Positions 44,305 to 52,693 of a stretch of DNA of 64,000 nt are shown one piece after another. Numbering within the stretch: the stretch's first letter is position 1; the number at the start of each line of letters is the position of its first letter. The notes under the pieces were generated by a model, which had not been told where the DNA came from, ran no database searches, and was given only the letters and a program-made list of their open reading frames with translations. The translations under genes were made by a program, and so were the position numbers. Source of the DNA: Zoogloeaceae bacterium G21618-S1 (lineage in GTDB: Bacteria > Pseudomonadota > Gammaproteobacteria > Burkholderiales > Rhodocyclaceae); assembly GCA_027214125.1 (NCBI GenBank), contig JAPWHF010000014.1, positions 38,702-102,701 of the forward strand, read 5' to 3'.

Positions 44305-45096
44305 TCAGGGCGAACCGCTCAAGGCCTGCACCACCACCGCGATGGTTTCGAAACCTTGCTCGTAAAAGTGCATCATCACCGGGCCGAAGGCGTCCAAAGA
44401 GAGCATGAGCACGATGAAGCCGGCGGACATGGTGATGGGAAAGCCGACAGCGAAGAGGTTGATTTGCGGTGCGGCCCGGGTGAGCACACCCATGGCGATG
44501 TTGGTGGTGAGCAGGGCTGCGACCAGCGGCAGCGCCAGCAGCAGGCCGGAGGCGAAGAGCATGGCGCCGGTGGCGGCGGCCTCGCGCCAGCCGATACCTG
44601 CGAGCGGCTCGGGGCGGATCGGCAGCCAGTCAAAGCTGCGCACCACCACTTCGATCATCAGCAGATGACCGTTGAGGGCGAGAAACAGCAAGGAGGCGAG
44701 CAGGCCCATGAATTCGGCCAGCACACCGGTCTGGCCACCCGATTGCGGGTCGAAGAAGGTGGCGAAAGACAGGCCCATCTGCAGGCCGATGAGCTCGCCG
44801 GCCACATCCACCGCAGCGAACACCAGGCGCATCACGAAGCCGATGACCACGCCGATCAATATCTGCTGCACAAACACCGCCAGGCCGAGGCCAGAGCCCG
44901 GGTCGATGGCCGGCAAGGGCGGCAGCGCGGGCAGGATGGCCATGGCGGCGGCGATGCCGACCGCCAGGCGGATGCGCACCGGCACCGCGCCGTTGCTGAA
45001 CAGCGGGGCGGCTGAGATCATGCCGAGAATGCGCGCGAGCGGGAGCATGAGCCCGGCGAGCCAGGCGTTGAGTTCGGCGCTGGTGACCTCGATCAT
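44305..45096 (-). CDS. fliR: Flagellar export apparatus protein FliR
   Basis: A 263-residue membrane protein with about six segments, typical of FliR: LPLARILGMISAAPLFSNGA, ILIGVVIGFVMRLVFAAVDV, and LIGLQMGLSFATFFDPQSGG. It forms the export gate core with FliP and FliQ. ATG 45096 gives the standard start MIEVTSAELNAWLAGLMLPL. It follows fliQ by 14 bases and ends the fliOPQR cluster. Confidence 0.95.
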   Translation of the reverse strand: MIEVTSAELNAWLAGLMLPLARILGMISAAPLFSNGAVPVRIRLAVGIAAAMAILPALPPLPAIDPGSGLGLAVFVQQILIGVVIGFVMRLVFAAVDVAGELIGLQMGLSFATFFDPQSGGQTGVLAEFMGLLASLLFLALNGHLLMIEVVVRSFDWLPIRPEPLAGIGWREAAATGAMLFASGLLLALPLVAALLTTNIAMGVLTRAAPQINLFAVGFPITMSAGFIVLMLSLDAFGPVMMHFYEQGFETIAVVVQALSGSP

Positions 45097-45110
45097 GCGT
45101 GCGCGCGACC

Positions 45111-45380
45111 CTAGCCGATGACGGTCGGGATGGACTCGAACATGCGAATCATGAAGTCGGTCAGCAGGGTGATCATCCACGGGCCGGCGAGAATCAGCGT
45201 GACAAAAATGGCGATGACCTTGGGGACGAAGGAGAGCGTCATTTCGTTGATCTGAGTGGCGGCCTGGAAGATGCTGACCAGCAAGCCGGTGACCAGCGCG
45301 GCGATAAACAGCGGCGCGGCGACGAGCAGGGTGACTTCGACCGCCTGACGGCCAATGTCGATGACGGTTGCCGGGGTCAT
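45111..45380 (-). CDS. fliQ: Flagellar export apparatus protein FliQ
   Basis: An 89-residue protein with two membrane helices, exactly the FliQ size. It begins MTPATVIDIGRQAVEVTLLV and contains ALVTGLLVSIFQAATQINEM and LSFVPKVIAIFVTLILAGPW. Four copies assemble around FliP and FliR in the export gate. It sits between fliP and fliR. Confidence 0.96.
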   Translation of the reverse strand: MTPATVIDIGRQAVEVTLLVAAPLFIAALVTGLLVSIFQAATQINEMTLSFVPKVIAIFVTLILAGPWMITLLTDFMIRMFESIPTVIG

Positions 45381-45414
45381 GGGTGGGCTCCTGGGGTGTG
45401 GGGGATGGGGGCGC

Positions 45415-46170
45415 TCACAGCACGAAGCTCTGTACGAGCGAGCCGATCAGCAGCGTCCAGCCATCGACCAGTACAAAAAGCATGATCTTGAAGGGCAGCG
45501 AGACGATCACTGGCGACATCATCATCATGCCCATCGACATCAGCACCGAGGCGACCACCATGTCGATGATCAGGAAGGGGATGAAGACGATGAAGCCGAT
45601 CTGGAACGCGGTTTTCAGCTCCGAGGTGACAAAGGCCGGCACCAGCACTTTCATCGGCAGGTCGGCCGCCGAATCGACTTTGGGCGTGTCGGCCATCTGC
45701 GAGAACAGGTTCAGGTCGGGTTCGCGCACCTGGCGCAGCATGAATTCCTTGACCGGTTCGGCCGCGCGGTTGGCCGCTTCGTCCAGCTCGATGGTGCCTT
45801 CGGTGAGCGGCAGGTAAGACTCGGTGTACACCTTGTCGATCACCGGCGACATGATGAAAAAGCTCAGGAACAGCGCCAGACCGACCAGAATCTGGTTGGG
45901 CGGTGAGGTCTGCGTGCCCAGCGCATGGCGCAGCAGCGAGAAGACAATGATGATCCGCGTGAAGCTGGTCATCATCAGCACGACTGCCGGTACAAAGGTG
46001 AGCGAGGTGAGCAGCACCAGCGTTTGCACGCTGAGACTGTAAGTGGTGCCACCGTTGGCCGTGGGTACGCCGGTGATGGCGGGCACGGCCTGGGCGAGCG
46101 CCAGTTCGGGGAGGGCGGCGAGTGCCAGGGTGAGCAGGGCGATGCCGGCGCGAGCGAGGTGGCGCATCAT
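45415..46170 (-). CDS. fliP: Flagellar export apparatus protein FliP
   Basis: A 251-residue membrane protein with a cleavable signal ([20 protein letters not shown]). Family blocks are [40 protein letters not shown], and [20 protein letters not shown], followed by the Met-rich [20 protein letters not shown]. Five copies form the export channel. ATG 46170 overlaps the fliO stop by four bases (ATGA). Confidence 0.96.
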   Translation of the reverse strand: MMRHLARAGIALLTLALAALPELALAQAVPAITGVPTANGGTTYSLSVQTLVLLTSLTFVPAVVLMMTSFTRIIIVFSLLRHALGTQTSPPNQILVGLALFLSFFIMSPVIDKVYTESYLPLTEGTIELDEAANRAAEPVKEFMLRQVREPDLNLFSQMADTPKVDSAADLPMKVLVPAFVTSELKTAFQIGFIVFIPFLIIDMVVASVLMSMGMMMMSPVIVSLPFKIMLFVLVDGWTLLIGSLVQSFVL

Positions 46171-46601
46171 TTGCGCGCCTCGATCAGCGACTTGAGGCGT
46201 GCCGCGAAGCCGTTGGCGTCTTGCAAGTCGTCGGTGGTTGCGGCGGGCACGGTCAGGGCGTCGGGATCGACGGTGTGCAACATGTTGACCCGGCCGGGTG
46301 CGACGCCGAGCACCAGCACGGTATTGCCGACTTCGACCAGCACCACGCGTTCGCGCGGACCCACCGGCGCGGCGCCCAGCACCTTCAAGCCACGGGCGCT
46401 GCCGCGCGGTGCGCCCAGGCGCTTGAGCAGCCACAGGCACACCAGCAAGACCGCGACGACCACGATCAGACCGAAGGCCATTTGTCCCAGGCTGCCGGCC
46501 AGCGAACCGCTGGTGGCGCCAGCCACGCTCGGCGCCGGCGTGTCGGCCGCTTGGGCGACCAGGGGCAAGCACATCAGGATCCACAGCACACTTCGCAACA
46601 T
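46167..46601 (-). CDS. fliO: Flagellar assembly protein FliO
   Basis: A 144-residue bitopic protein. A signal-like N-terminus is followed by one membrane helix ([20 protein letters not shown]) and a cytoplasmic domain with [20 protein letters not shown] and the conserved [17 protein letters not shown]. FliO is a scaffold for FliP assembly. In most relatives fliO follows fliN; here its upstream neighbour is a DUF1415 gene 115 bases away, so the cluster begins with fliO. Confidence 0.93.
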   Translation of the reverse strand: MLRSVLWILMCLPLVAQAADTPAPSVAGATSGSLAGSLGQMAFGLIVVVAVLLVCLWLLKRLGAPRGSARGLKVLGAAPVGPRERVVLVEVGNTVLVLGVAPGRVNMLHTVDPDALTVPAATTDDLQDANGFAARLKSLIEARK

Positions 46602-46716
46602 CGAGCGCCTCAGGGCGGTTCAAGAACACGCTGGCAGAGTAGCGCGGGGCGAGGCAAGACCAGGGCGGGATAAGGCGGCAAAAATTGCCGCTATTCCGGC
46701 CCGGCGTGGAGGCGTG

Positions 46717-47283
46717 TTATCTCGGGGGTGTATCGAAGCAGGCTTTCAGTAGCGCTTGCATTTTGTCCGCGCCGAGCGCTTCCACCCGCGCGATGTTGCG
46801 CTCGGGGATCTGCTCCGGGTCGGGATAGTTCTCTACTGCGCGGGCCAGGCTATCCTCGCGGATCAGGTGCAGCAGCGGGTAGGGCGAGCGGTTGGTGGTG
46901 TTCTCGACGTCGTCGGGTTCGGTGCCGCCGAATTGGTAGTCCGGGTGGAAGCTGGCGATCTGGAAGGTGCCGCGATAGCCCAGCTGCTTGAGGATCCGGT
47001 GGGTGTGGTTGATGAACTGGTTGTATTCGAAGAAGTCCTGCAATACGTCGGGGTGGATCAGCAAGGTGGTTTCGATGGTGGCGTCGTTGGCCATCAGCGC
47101 GAGCTCGGCCTCCAGGTCCATCTGCAACTGCTCGTCGGTGGTGGCTTCCGATACAAAGAAGCGCACCCGGTTTTTGACCAGTTCGCGCTTGGCGAAGGGG
47201 CACAGGTTGAGACCGATAACGAGGGTTTCGAGCCAGCGCCGCACGGGCGCGATGTAGTGTTCGTGGTCCAAGGAGCGGTCCAA
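46717..47283 (-). CDS. DUF1415 family protein
   Basis: The family core is clear: VRRWLETLVIGLNLCPFAKR, then IETTLLIHPDVLQDFFEYNQ, QIASFHPDYQFGGTEPDDVE and NTTNRSPYPLLHLIREDSLA. Family members are about 180-190 residues with no known activity. The start is uncertain: the frame is open to an ATG at 47400, but that adds an unusual Arg/Ala-rich segment of 39 residues. The TTG at 47283 gives 188 residues. Neither has a strong RBS. Confidence 0.8.
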   Translation of the reverse strand: MDRSLDHEHYIAPVRRWLETLVIGLNLCPFAKRELVKNRVRFFVSEATTDEQLQMDLEAELALMANDATIETTLLIHPDVLQDFFEYNQFINHTHRILKQLGYRGTFQIASFHPDYQFGGTEPDDVENTTNRSPYPLLHLIREDSLARAVENYPDPEQIPERNIARVEALGADKMQALLKACFDTPPR

Positions 47284-47462
47284 TTGTGTTGGCTCGGCAG
47301 CGAGCGGGTTGATCGCGGTGGGGCATGTTCGGCGGGGGCGAGCCGCATGCAGCGGCGCGCGAGCGTGATCGTTATATGTGCTTGATCTGCGCAGCAGCAT
47401 GCAGCTTAGCGAAATCGCTGGGTGCGCGCTGGGTTGGTGCTGACAATGGGGTCAAATCATTA

Positions 47463-47477
47463 TGTTGCGGCGCAACA
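47463..47477. promoter_or_regulatory. TGC/GCA-rich palindrome upstream of the phasin promoter
   Basis: TGTTGCGGCGCAACA has perfect 7-bp arms around a central G and lies just upstream of the -35 box. A related sequence (TGTTGCACCGCAGCA) lies at 47520-47534, over the expected transcription start. Both resemble TGC-containing sites bound by PHA-synthesis regulators of the PhaR type. Confidence 0.5.
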
Positions 47478-47483
47478 AAAGTG

Positions 47484-47511
47484 TTGACAAGCTGGCTAAT
47501 CGGCTTATACT
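47484..47511 (+). promoter_or_regulatory. Strong sigma-70 promoter of the phasin gene
   Basis: TTGACA (47484-47489), 16 bases, TATACT (47506-47511). This is nearly consensus and the best sigma-70 promoter in the window, fitting a highly expressed granule protein. Transcription would start near 47518. Confidence 0.8.
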
Positions 47512-47519
47512 TCACTCCA

Positions 47520-47534
47520 TGTTGCACCGCAGCA
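47520..47534. promoter_or_regulatory. Second TGC/GCA-rich dyad over the phasin start site
   Basis: TGTTGC and GCAGCA flank ACC. It is a variant of the palindrome at 47463-47477 and is placed where a bound repressor would block initiation. Confidence 0.45.
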
Positions 47535-47595
47535 CAAGTTTTCAAAGCGTTTTGCGGGCCACCGACTTTTAATTGATCTCACAAGGAAATTCACC

Positions 47596-48135
47596 ATGAA
47601 CAAGTTCACCACCCCCGAGCAGTTCGCCGACGCTGGTAAGGCCGGTCTGGAAGCCCTGCTGTCGCAAGCCACCACCGCTTTTGCTCGTGCTGAGCGCCTG
47701 GCTGCCCTGAACCTGAACACCAGCCGCGCCATGCTCGAAGACGGCGCCCTGAACACCAAGGCCATCATGGCCATCAAGGACCCGCAAGAGCTGGTCAAGC
47801 TGCAGACGACCCTGGCCAAGCCGATGGTCGACAAGGCCGTTGCCTACGCTCGTAGCGTGTATGAAATCGCAACCGAAGGCCAGAACGAAATGGCCCAGGC
47901 TTTCGAAGCTCAGATCGCTGAAATGAACAAGACCTTCAGCGCCGCGCTGGCTCAAGCCGAGAAGTCGGCACCGGCTGGCTCCGAGGCCCTGTTCGCTGCT
48001 GCCAAGCAGTCGATGGCTGCCGCTTCGAGCGCCTATGATTCGATGAACAAGGCTGCCAAGCAAGCTGCTCAGATGACCGAAGCCAACGTGGCTGCTGCCA
48101 CCAAGGCCGCGACCAAGGCTGTTAGCGGTAAGTAA
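47596..48135 (+). CDS. phaP: Phasin (PHA granule-associated protein)
   Basis: A 179-residue, Ala-rich, all-helical protein with the phasin family pattern MNKFTTPEQFADAGKAGLEA, then RAERLAALNLNTSRAMLEDG and DPQELVKLQTTLAKPMVDKA. It coats polyhydroxyalkanoate granules and controls their size. Codon use is strongly biased (for example CTG for Leu, AAG for Lys), as in abundant proteins. A near-consensus promoter, flanking palindromes and a good terminator isolate it as a single-gene unit. RBS AAGGAA lies 9-14 bases before the ATG. Confidence 0.92.
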   Translation: MNKFTTPEQFADAGKAGLEALLSQATTAFARAERLAALNLNTSRAMLEDGALNTKAIMAIKDPQELVKLQTTLAKPMVDKAVAYARSVYEIATEGQNEMAQAFEAQIAEMNKTFSAALAQAEKSAPAGSEALFAAAKQSMAAASSAYDSMNKAAKQAAQMTEANVAAATKAATKAVSGK

Positions 48136-48186
48136 TGACGGCGCTCGGTTCGGCTTCGGCTGAACCGACCCGGCGCTTCGGCGCAG

Positions 48187-48218
48187 ATGCCGTCCGGTGA
48201 AAACCGGGCGGCATTTTT
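48187..48218 (+). terminator. Terminator of the phasin gene
   Basis: ATGCCG-CCGGT pairs with ACCGG-CGGCAT around a GAAA-type loop and is followed by five T. A second hairpin (GGTTCGGC/GCTGAACC, about 48148-48167) precedes it. Confidence 0.8.
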
Positions 48219-48304
48219 ACGTCTACGATCCGGTGTTTTCGTTGGCATGTCTTTGTAATATGTCGGCGCTAGGCTGGCGGCACTATTCAATTTCGGGAGC
48301 CGTC

Positions 48305-48811
48305 ATGATTGCCCAACACCTGATCCGCCAACACCATGTCGAATCGCTTGATCACTTGCATGCCGCGGGTCAGCTTGCGGTCGATACGCTGTCGCGCCTG
48401 ACCGATGTGTCCTTGCGCCATCTTCGCGGCAGCGCCAGCACGCACGGGCAGCGGGCACGGGCGGTGAGCGCTCGGGAGCTGCCCACACCGATGGATGTGG
48501 AGGCGGCGGCGTCCGTGCTGAGTGAATCGATACATGTTCTGACCGAGAGTTACGCGCGCTGGATTGCGCTGGCCGAAGCGCAGCTCCAGCTCATGCAGCG
48601 CACCACGCATGCCACGCTGGAAGATCTGCAGCGCTGGACGCCAGCGGGTACCGAGTTTGCCGTCGATACAGCCGAAGTGCTGACCGACGCGATGGAGTCT
48701 GCGGTCGAAATCGCGGCCGACGCCAGCGTCGCCATAGCCCATTCTGCTGACGTAAAACCAGCCGCTGCGGCGCGACGCACACGCCGTGCCGCAGCGCCGA
48801 AAGCCGAGTGA
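48305..48811 (+). CDS. Phasin-like protein
   Basis: A 168-residue Ala/Leu-rich helical protein downstream of phaP. The N-terminal half has phasin-like helices (SLDHLHAAGQLAVDTLSRLT), and the C-terminus ends in an Arg/Lys/Ala tail (AAAARRTRRAAAPKAE) like those of DNA- or granule-binding PhaF/PhaM proteins. It is divergent enough that the family call is tentative. It has its own ATG after the phasin terminator, so separate transcription is likely. Confidence 0.65.
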   Translation: MIAQHLIRQHHVESLDHLHAAGQLAVDTLSRLTDVSLRHLRGSASTHGQRARAVSARELPTPMDVEAAASVLSESIHVLTESYARWIALAEAQLQLMQRTTHATLEDLQRWTPAGTEFAVDTAEVLTDAMESAVEIAADASVAIAHSADVKPAAAARRTRRAAAPKAE

Positions 48812-48870
48812 TGCGCCCGCACTGAGACGTTGTGGCGCGCCGTGAGGCGCTCCGGTTTGAGATGCCCCGT

Positions 48871-50205
48871 TCAGTCGGCCGCAGGCTCGTCGAGTGACGG
48901 CTGCGCGGGGCGGGACTTGATGTGCAGGTCGCGTTGCGGATACGGAATGGTGATGCCGGCGGCTTTGAACAGGCGCCAGATCGCCAGGTTCACATCGGTG
49001 CGTACATTGCCGATGCCGTTCTCCGGGTCACTGATCCAGATGCGCAGTTCAAGCTGTATTCCACTGTCGGCAAAGGCCAGCATGCGCGCTGTCGGCACCG
49101 GGTCGGTGAGGACGCGGGGCGAGGCTTTGGCCGCTTCCATCAGCAAGGCCATGGCCTGCTCCGGATCATCGTCATAGCCGATCTGAACCGGAATGCGCAC
49201 CCGGGTGTTGGGGTCGGTATAGCTCCAGTTCACCACCTCGGAGGTGATCAGGTTTTCGTTCGGGATCAGGCGCTCGACGCCATCGCGGTCGCGCACCACC
49301 ACATAGCGCGCACGCAATTCCTGCACCCAGCCGAACTTGGTGTCGTCAGCGCCCACTGAGATCACGTCGCCGGGCTTGATCGAGCGGTCGAGCACCAGAA
49401 TGAAGCCGCTGATGAAGTTGCTGGTGATGCGCTGCAGACCAAAACCGATGCCGACGCCGAGCGCGCCGCCAAACACGGTGAGCGTGGTCAGATCAATGCC
49501 GGCCGCGTCGATGGCGAGGAACAGCGCGAGTGCGATCAGGAAGAATTTGCTGAACTTGCCGAAAGCCACCTGTAGCGAGGGCGTCATGTGCGGCGATGCG
49601 CGCATGCGCCGCTCGATCACGGCCGAGATCCAGAACGCCAGCGTGAGCAGCAGTGCGATCAGTGCGACCAGCTTGATGGTGGATAGTACCGAGATACGTG
49701 AGCTGCCGATGGTGATGGCCAGGTCGTCGAGGCCGGCCTCGACCGCGGGCAGCCAGCCCACCAGATCGAGCGCGACGGTGGTCCAGATGCCCGCCGCGAT
49801 GATGTTTTCCCATGCCTTGACCGCCGGCGTGGCGCGAAAGCCCTTGCGCAGGAGGTACACAAGCAGCCGAATGGTGGCCAGTGACAGCAGCAGCGGCACG
49901 GCCACGTCGAGCATGCCGGACGGCGCGCCAATGCCGCGAAACACGCCGCGTCCGATGAGCACGGCCAGCAGCGTCATGGTCGGCCACATTACCCGTTGCA
50001 CGGCATGCAGCGTGAGTCGGCGCAGGTCGCCTGGCGGGTATTGATCGCACCGTTCGCGCAAAGGCGCCTTGAAGACGCGGTTCAACAGCCATGCACCTGT
50101 GCCGGCCACCAGCAGGAAGCCGATTTCATACAGCACGGCCGGTTGAATCAGCGCGTCGAGCAATTGCGGCATGCGTGCCAGCAGCGCCTGAATGTCTGTT
50201 TCCAT
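48871..50205 (-). CDS. Mechanosensitive ion channel, MscS family
   Basis: A 444-residue inner-membrane protein. Several N-terminal membrane segments precede the MscS core: pore helix LTTLTVFGGALGVGIGFGLQ, then NFISGFILVLDRSIKPGDVI, beta domain SVGADDTKFGWVQELRARYV and VVRDRDGVERLIPNENLITS. The C-terminal domain ends with Pro/Ala-rich residues. It protects against osmotic downshock. ATG 50205 begins METDIQALLARMPQLLDALI; the frame stays open upstream without a better start. Confidence 0.92.
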   Translation of the reverse strand: METDIQALLARMPQLLDALIQPAVLYEIGFLLVAGTGAWLLNRVFKAPLRERCDQYPPGDLRRLTLHAVQRVMWPTMTLLAVLIGRGVFRGIGAPSGMLDVAVPLLLSLATIRLLVYLLRKGFRATPAVKAWENIIAAGIWTTVALDLVGWLPAVEAGLDDLAITIGSSRISVLSTIKLVALIALLLTLAFWISAVIERRMRASPHMTPSLQVAFGKFSKFFLIALALFLAIDAAGIDLTTLTVFGGALGVGIGFGLQRITSNFISGFILVLDRSIKPGDVISVGADDTKFGWVQELRARYVVVRDRDGVERLIPNENLITSEVVNWSYTDPNTRVRIPVQIGYDDDPEQAMALLMEAAKASPRVLTDPVPTARMLAFADSGIQLELRIWISDPENGIGNVRTDVNLAIWRLFKAAGITIPYPQRDLHIKSRPAQPSLDEPAAD

Positions 50206-50338
50206 TGTGACTCTCATCACCTCGGTGAACCTGCAGTCTAGCGCGGCGGCACGCTGGCGCGGTGTTCCAAATCGCAGCACCTGCATCGGGATGATCCATT
50301 GGCACGGCGAGATTTGTCGTATTTACGGCCTCCCGCCG

Positions 50339-50357
50339 GTTGCACGCTATTTGCAAC
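50339..50357. promoter_or_regulatory. Inverted repeat before the ISL3-like gene
   Basis: GTTGCA (50339-50344) and TGCAAC (50352-50357) are perfect arms around a 7-base spacer, 42 bases before the start codon. It is a candidate operator, possibly for the protein itself, given its transposase-type DNA-binding region. Confidence 0.4.
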
Positions 50358-50398
50358 TGTCATGGTTTGATCGGCAGCTACCGCGATGGAGGCAGGAT

Positions 50399-51094
50399 AT
50401 GAAATATGAAGATCTGCTATGCCAGGCACTCGAGATTGAGCCCCCCTGGCAGATCGTTCGCATGCGCAATGACCTGGGCAGACATCAGCTCGATGTCTGG
50501 GTGGCTCGCGAAATGCCTCGTCGGGGATGGATCTTCGGCCCGCGCCACGCGCTGCCGGAGGTGCCGGAGCGAGTGTGGCGGCACATCAATGTCGGCCAGT
50601 CACGTTGCGTGGTGCACGCAGCTACCACGGCTGACATGGCACAGATGGCGCTGCCCTGGATTGGCGCCGACGAGCAGGTGTTTACCCACGCGCTGAGCCG
50701 TCAGATCGCCACCCATTTCATGGAAGGGATCAAGTTTCAATCGATCTGCAAACTGCTCGACATCCCGGCAGGTGACCTGTGGAAATTCAAGCATAGTCTC
50801 GATAACGGAAAAATCAGTTTGTCCGGCAAGGACACGCTCATGGCGGACAGCGGACAGGCGAAGTTTGATATTCCCGAGGTCGACCATCCGGTGTGGACCG
50901 CCTTGCTGACCGGCGGGCTGGATATCGAGATCCGTGTGCTGAGTCTCAAGCTGCTGCTGACCAAGCTGCGTGGGCAGATGCAGCTGATCAGCGATCCGGA
51001 GGTGCGTCAGATGAAGGCGCATGAGTTGCATCACTACTTTGTCCGCCATGCGATTCAGCTTTCGCATGAGCTGGCGCAGATCCGCCAAAATTGA
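50399..51094 (+). CDS. ISL3-transposase N-terminal-like protein without catalytic domain
   Basis: A 231-residue protein I recognise only in part. Residues 1-140 follow the N-terminal plan of ISL3 transposases: LLCQALEIEPPWQIVRM, VWRHINVGQSRCVVHA, a LPWIGADEQVFTHALSRQIA block and an HTH-like FQSICKLLDIPAGDLWKFKH. The zinc-finger CxxC pairs of the transposases are missing (WIFGPRHALP stands in that place), and no DDE domain follows; instead there is a helical tail of about 90 residues. It has a good RBS (GGAGG), a normal length and no IS ends nearby, so it looks like a domesticated DNA- or RNA-binding protein rather than debris. A DUF6976 gene follows 19 bases later. Confidence 0.6.
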   Translation: MKYEDLLCQALEIEPPWQIVRMRNDLGRHQLDVWVAREMPRRGWIFGPRHALPEVPERVWRHINVGQSRCVVHAATTADMAQMALPWIGADEQVFTHALSRQIATHFMEGIKFQSICKLLDIPAGDLWKFKHSLDNGKISLSGKDTLMADSGQAKFDIPEVDHPVWTALLTGGLDIEIRVLSLKLLLTKLRGQMQLISDPEVRQMKAHELHHYFVRHAIQLSHELAQIRQN

Positions 51095-51113
51095 CCGCCC
51101 CCGGAGAGTGCAC

Positions 51114-52100
51114 ATGATGCCAAAAGAAGGATTGATGCCCGTGGCCGCTGTGGCCGAGTTGATTCGAGAAGGTCACTATCTGAGTCTTGCCGGTGACGAA
51201 GCGGCACTCAGGCAACTGCCCCTGGGTAACTGGATCGGCGGCACGATCCCCTATTTCATGGCGGCGACCGGTGGCACGGTCTGCCGGGACCAGGTGTTTG
51301 TTCAGCCGGTGACCGGGTTCGCGACCCCTCCGCGCTTGCGCCTGTACGATCCGGGCAGCTTGCCGCAGTTGTGTCGCAATGCGCCCGATCACGGTTTCAG
51401 CTTGCTGATTGTGCCTGCCTTCAGCACCTGCCATGGCGACTTCGCGCGCAACGCGCCGAACTATGAAGACATGTACCTCAAACCCCTGGCCGGCTGGGTG
51501 GCCGGAACGCATCTGGACGATGCCGGGCGTGCGACGCCACAGGTGGTGCTTGGGCCGAGCGGTGAGTTCTCTGCCGAGCACGCGGTGGTCATGGACGTTG
51601 AGCTGCCCCCCGAGCGTTTTGCCCAGATCGACATCGTCAACCCGTTCAAGCCCGGCGATGGTGACGCCATCAGCTTTCCGGACACCGGCTTTTCGGTGGA
51701 CATCTGTCGCGTCAATGGCGAGGCCACGCATCTGGCCGACTATCTTGGCGCACTCGGGGTCGATACCCGACTGCCGCTGGTGGCTGACTACTGCGGCGCG
51801 TCGGTCAACGTCAGCATCAAACACCTCGACACAAAGGCACGACGGGTCGAGTTTTACGCCCCGGTATTTCCAGGGCTGACCTATCGGGTCGCCACCCGCT
51901 CTGGCGAGGATGCGCCGCCGGCTGTCGGTGGCGATGCGCCCGGCGGCGTCAGCCCCACTTTCGCATGCAACTGCATTCTCAATTTTCTCTACGATGGGCT
52001 GGAAGGCAAACCCGCCGGCGCGCTGACTGGCCCGGCCACCTTTGGCGAGATCGGGTACCAGTTGCTCAACCAGACGCAGGTGGTGCTCACCGTTCGCTGA
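51114..52100 (+). CDS. DUF6976-type conserved protein
   Basis: A 328-residue soluble protein beginning MMPKEGLMPVAAVAELIREG. It has AGDEAALRQLPLGNWIGGTI, PYFMAATGGTVCRDQVFV and the C-terminal block FNCILNF-type LEGKPAGALTGPATFGEIGY. The final TFGEIGYQLLNQTQ recalls the end of FIST sensory domains, but this is only a resemblance. Two cysteines (CNCILNF, residues about 288-290) are close together. I assign it to the DUF6976-like family from memory; function is unknown. It is probably co-transcribed with the ISL3-like gene. Confidence 0.65.
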   Translation: MMPKEGLMPVAAVAELIREGHYLSLAGDEAALRQLPLGNWIGGTIPYFMAATGGTVCRDQVFVQPVTGFATPPRLRLYDPGSLPQLCRNAPDHGFSLLIVPAFSTCHGDFARNAPNYEDMYLKPLAGWVAGTHLDDAGRATPQVVLGPSGEFSAEHAVVMDVELPPERFAQIDIVNPFKPGDGDAISFPDTGFSVDICRVNGEATHLADYLGALGVDTRLPLVADYCGASVNVSIKHLDTKARRVEFYAPVFPGLTYRVATRSGEDAPPAVGGDAPGGVSPTFACNCILNFLYDGLEGKPAGALTGPATFGEIGYQLLNQTQVVLTVR

Positions 52101-52216
52101 TCTTTGTCGCCTCCCGCTACGCCGAGCGGCGACGCGTGCAATGACGTTGTCAATCCAGCCCCGGTTTTGTAGGCTGCGTCGGCAATCGTCTTTTTGCGGC
52201 GACAGAGGAGAGTGTG

Positions 52217-52645
52217 ATGTCAGAGTCAATTCCAGCCAAAGGGCGCTGTCTGTGCGGTGCCGTGACGCTGAGCGTGGCGCGCCCGGCCAGCAGCGTGGGC
52301 GCATGTCATTGCAGCATGTGCCGCAAGTGGGGCGGCGGGCCCTTGTTGGCGGTGGAATGCGGTACCGAGGTAAGGATTGCCGGTGAGGAAAACGTGTCGG
52401 TGTTCGACTCCTCGCCCTGGGCGCAGCGCGGCTTTTGCAAGCACTGCGGCACGCATCTGTTCTACCGGTTGAAAGAGCCGCAGCAGTATCACTTGCCGGT
52501 GGGACTGTTCGACGAGGCGCCCGACTTCAGCTTCAATCAGCAGATATTCATCGACGAAAAACCGGCGTATTACCGCTTTGCGGACGACACCAGAAACATG
52601 ACCGGCGCCGAGGTGTTTGCGCTGTACGCGCCACCGCCGGACTGA
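52217..52645 (+). CDS. GFA-family (Mss4-like) zinc protein
   Basis: A 142-residue protein with the GFA zinc sites: GRCLCGAVTL, CHCSMCRKWGG and GFCKHCGTHLFYR. The fold was named after glutathione-dependent formaldehyde-activating enzymes, but most members have no proven reaction. ATG 52217 lies 4-5 bases after GGAGAG. It is convergent with the ggt gene. Confidence 0.9.
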   Translation: MSESIPAKGRCLCGAVTLSVARPASSVGACHCSMCRKWGGGPLLAVECGTEVRIAGEENVSVFDSSPWAQRGFCKHCGTHLFYRLKEPQQYHLPVGLFDEAPDFSFNQQIFIDEKPAYYRFADDTRNMTGAEVFALYAPPPD

Positions 52646-52693
52646 GCGCCACCGTGGCGAGTCATGCTCGCCACGGACGATTTTCAACGCCGG

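Noticed and set aside
50399..51094. Remnant of an insertion sequence
   Set aside because: The reading frame is intact with an RBS, no terminal repeats or target duplications flank it, and a gene follows closely; decay debris would not look like this.
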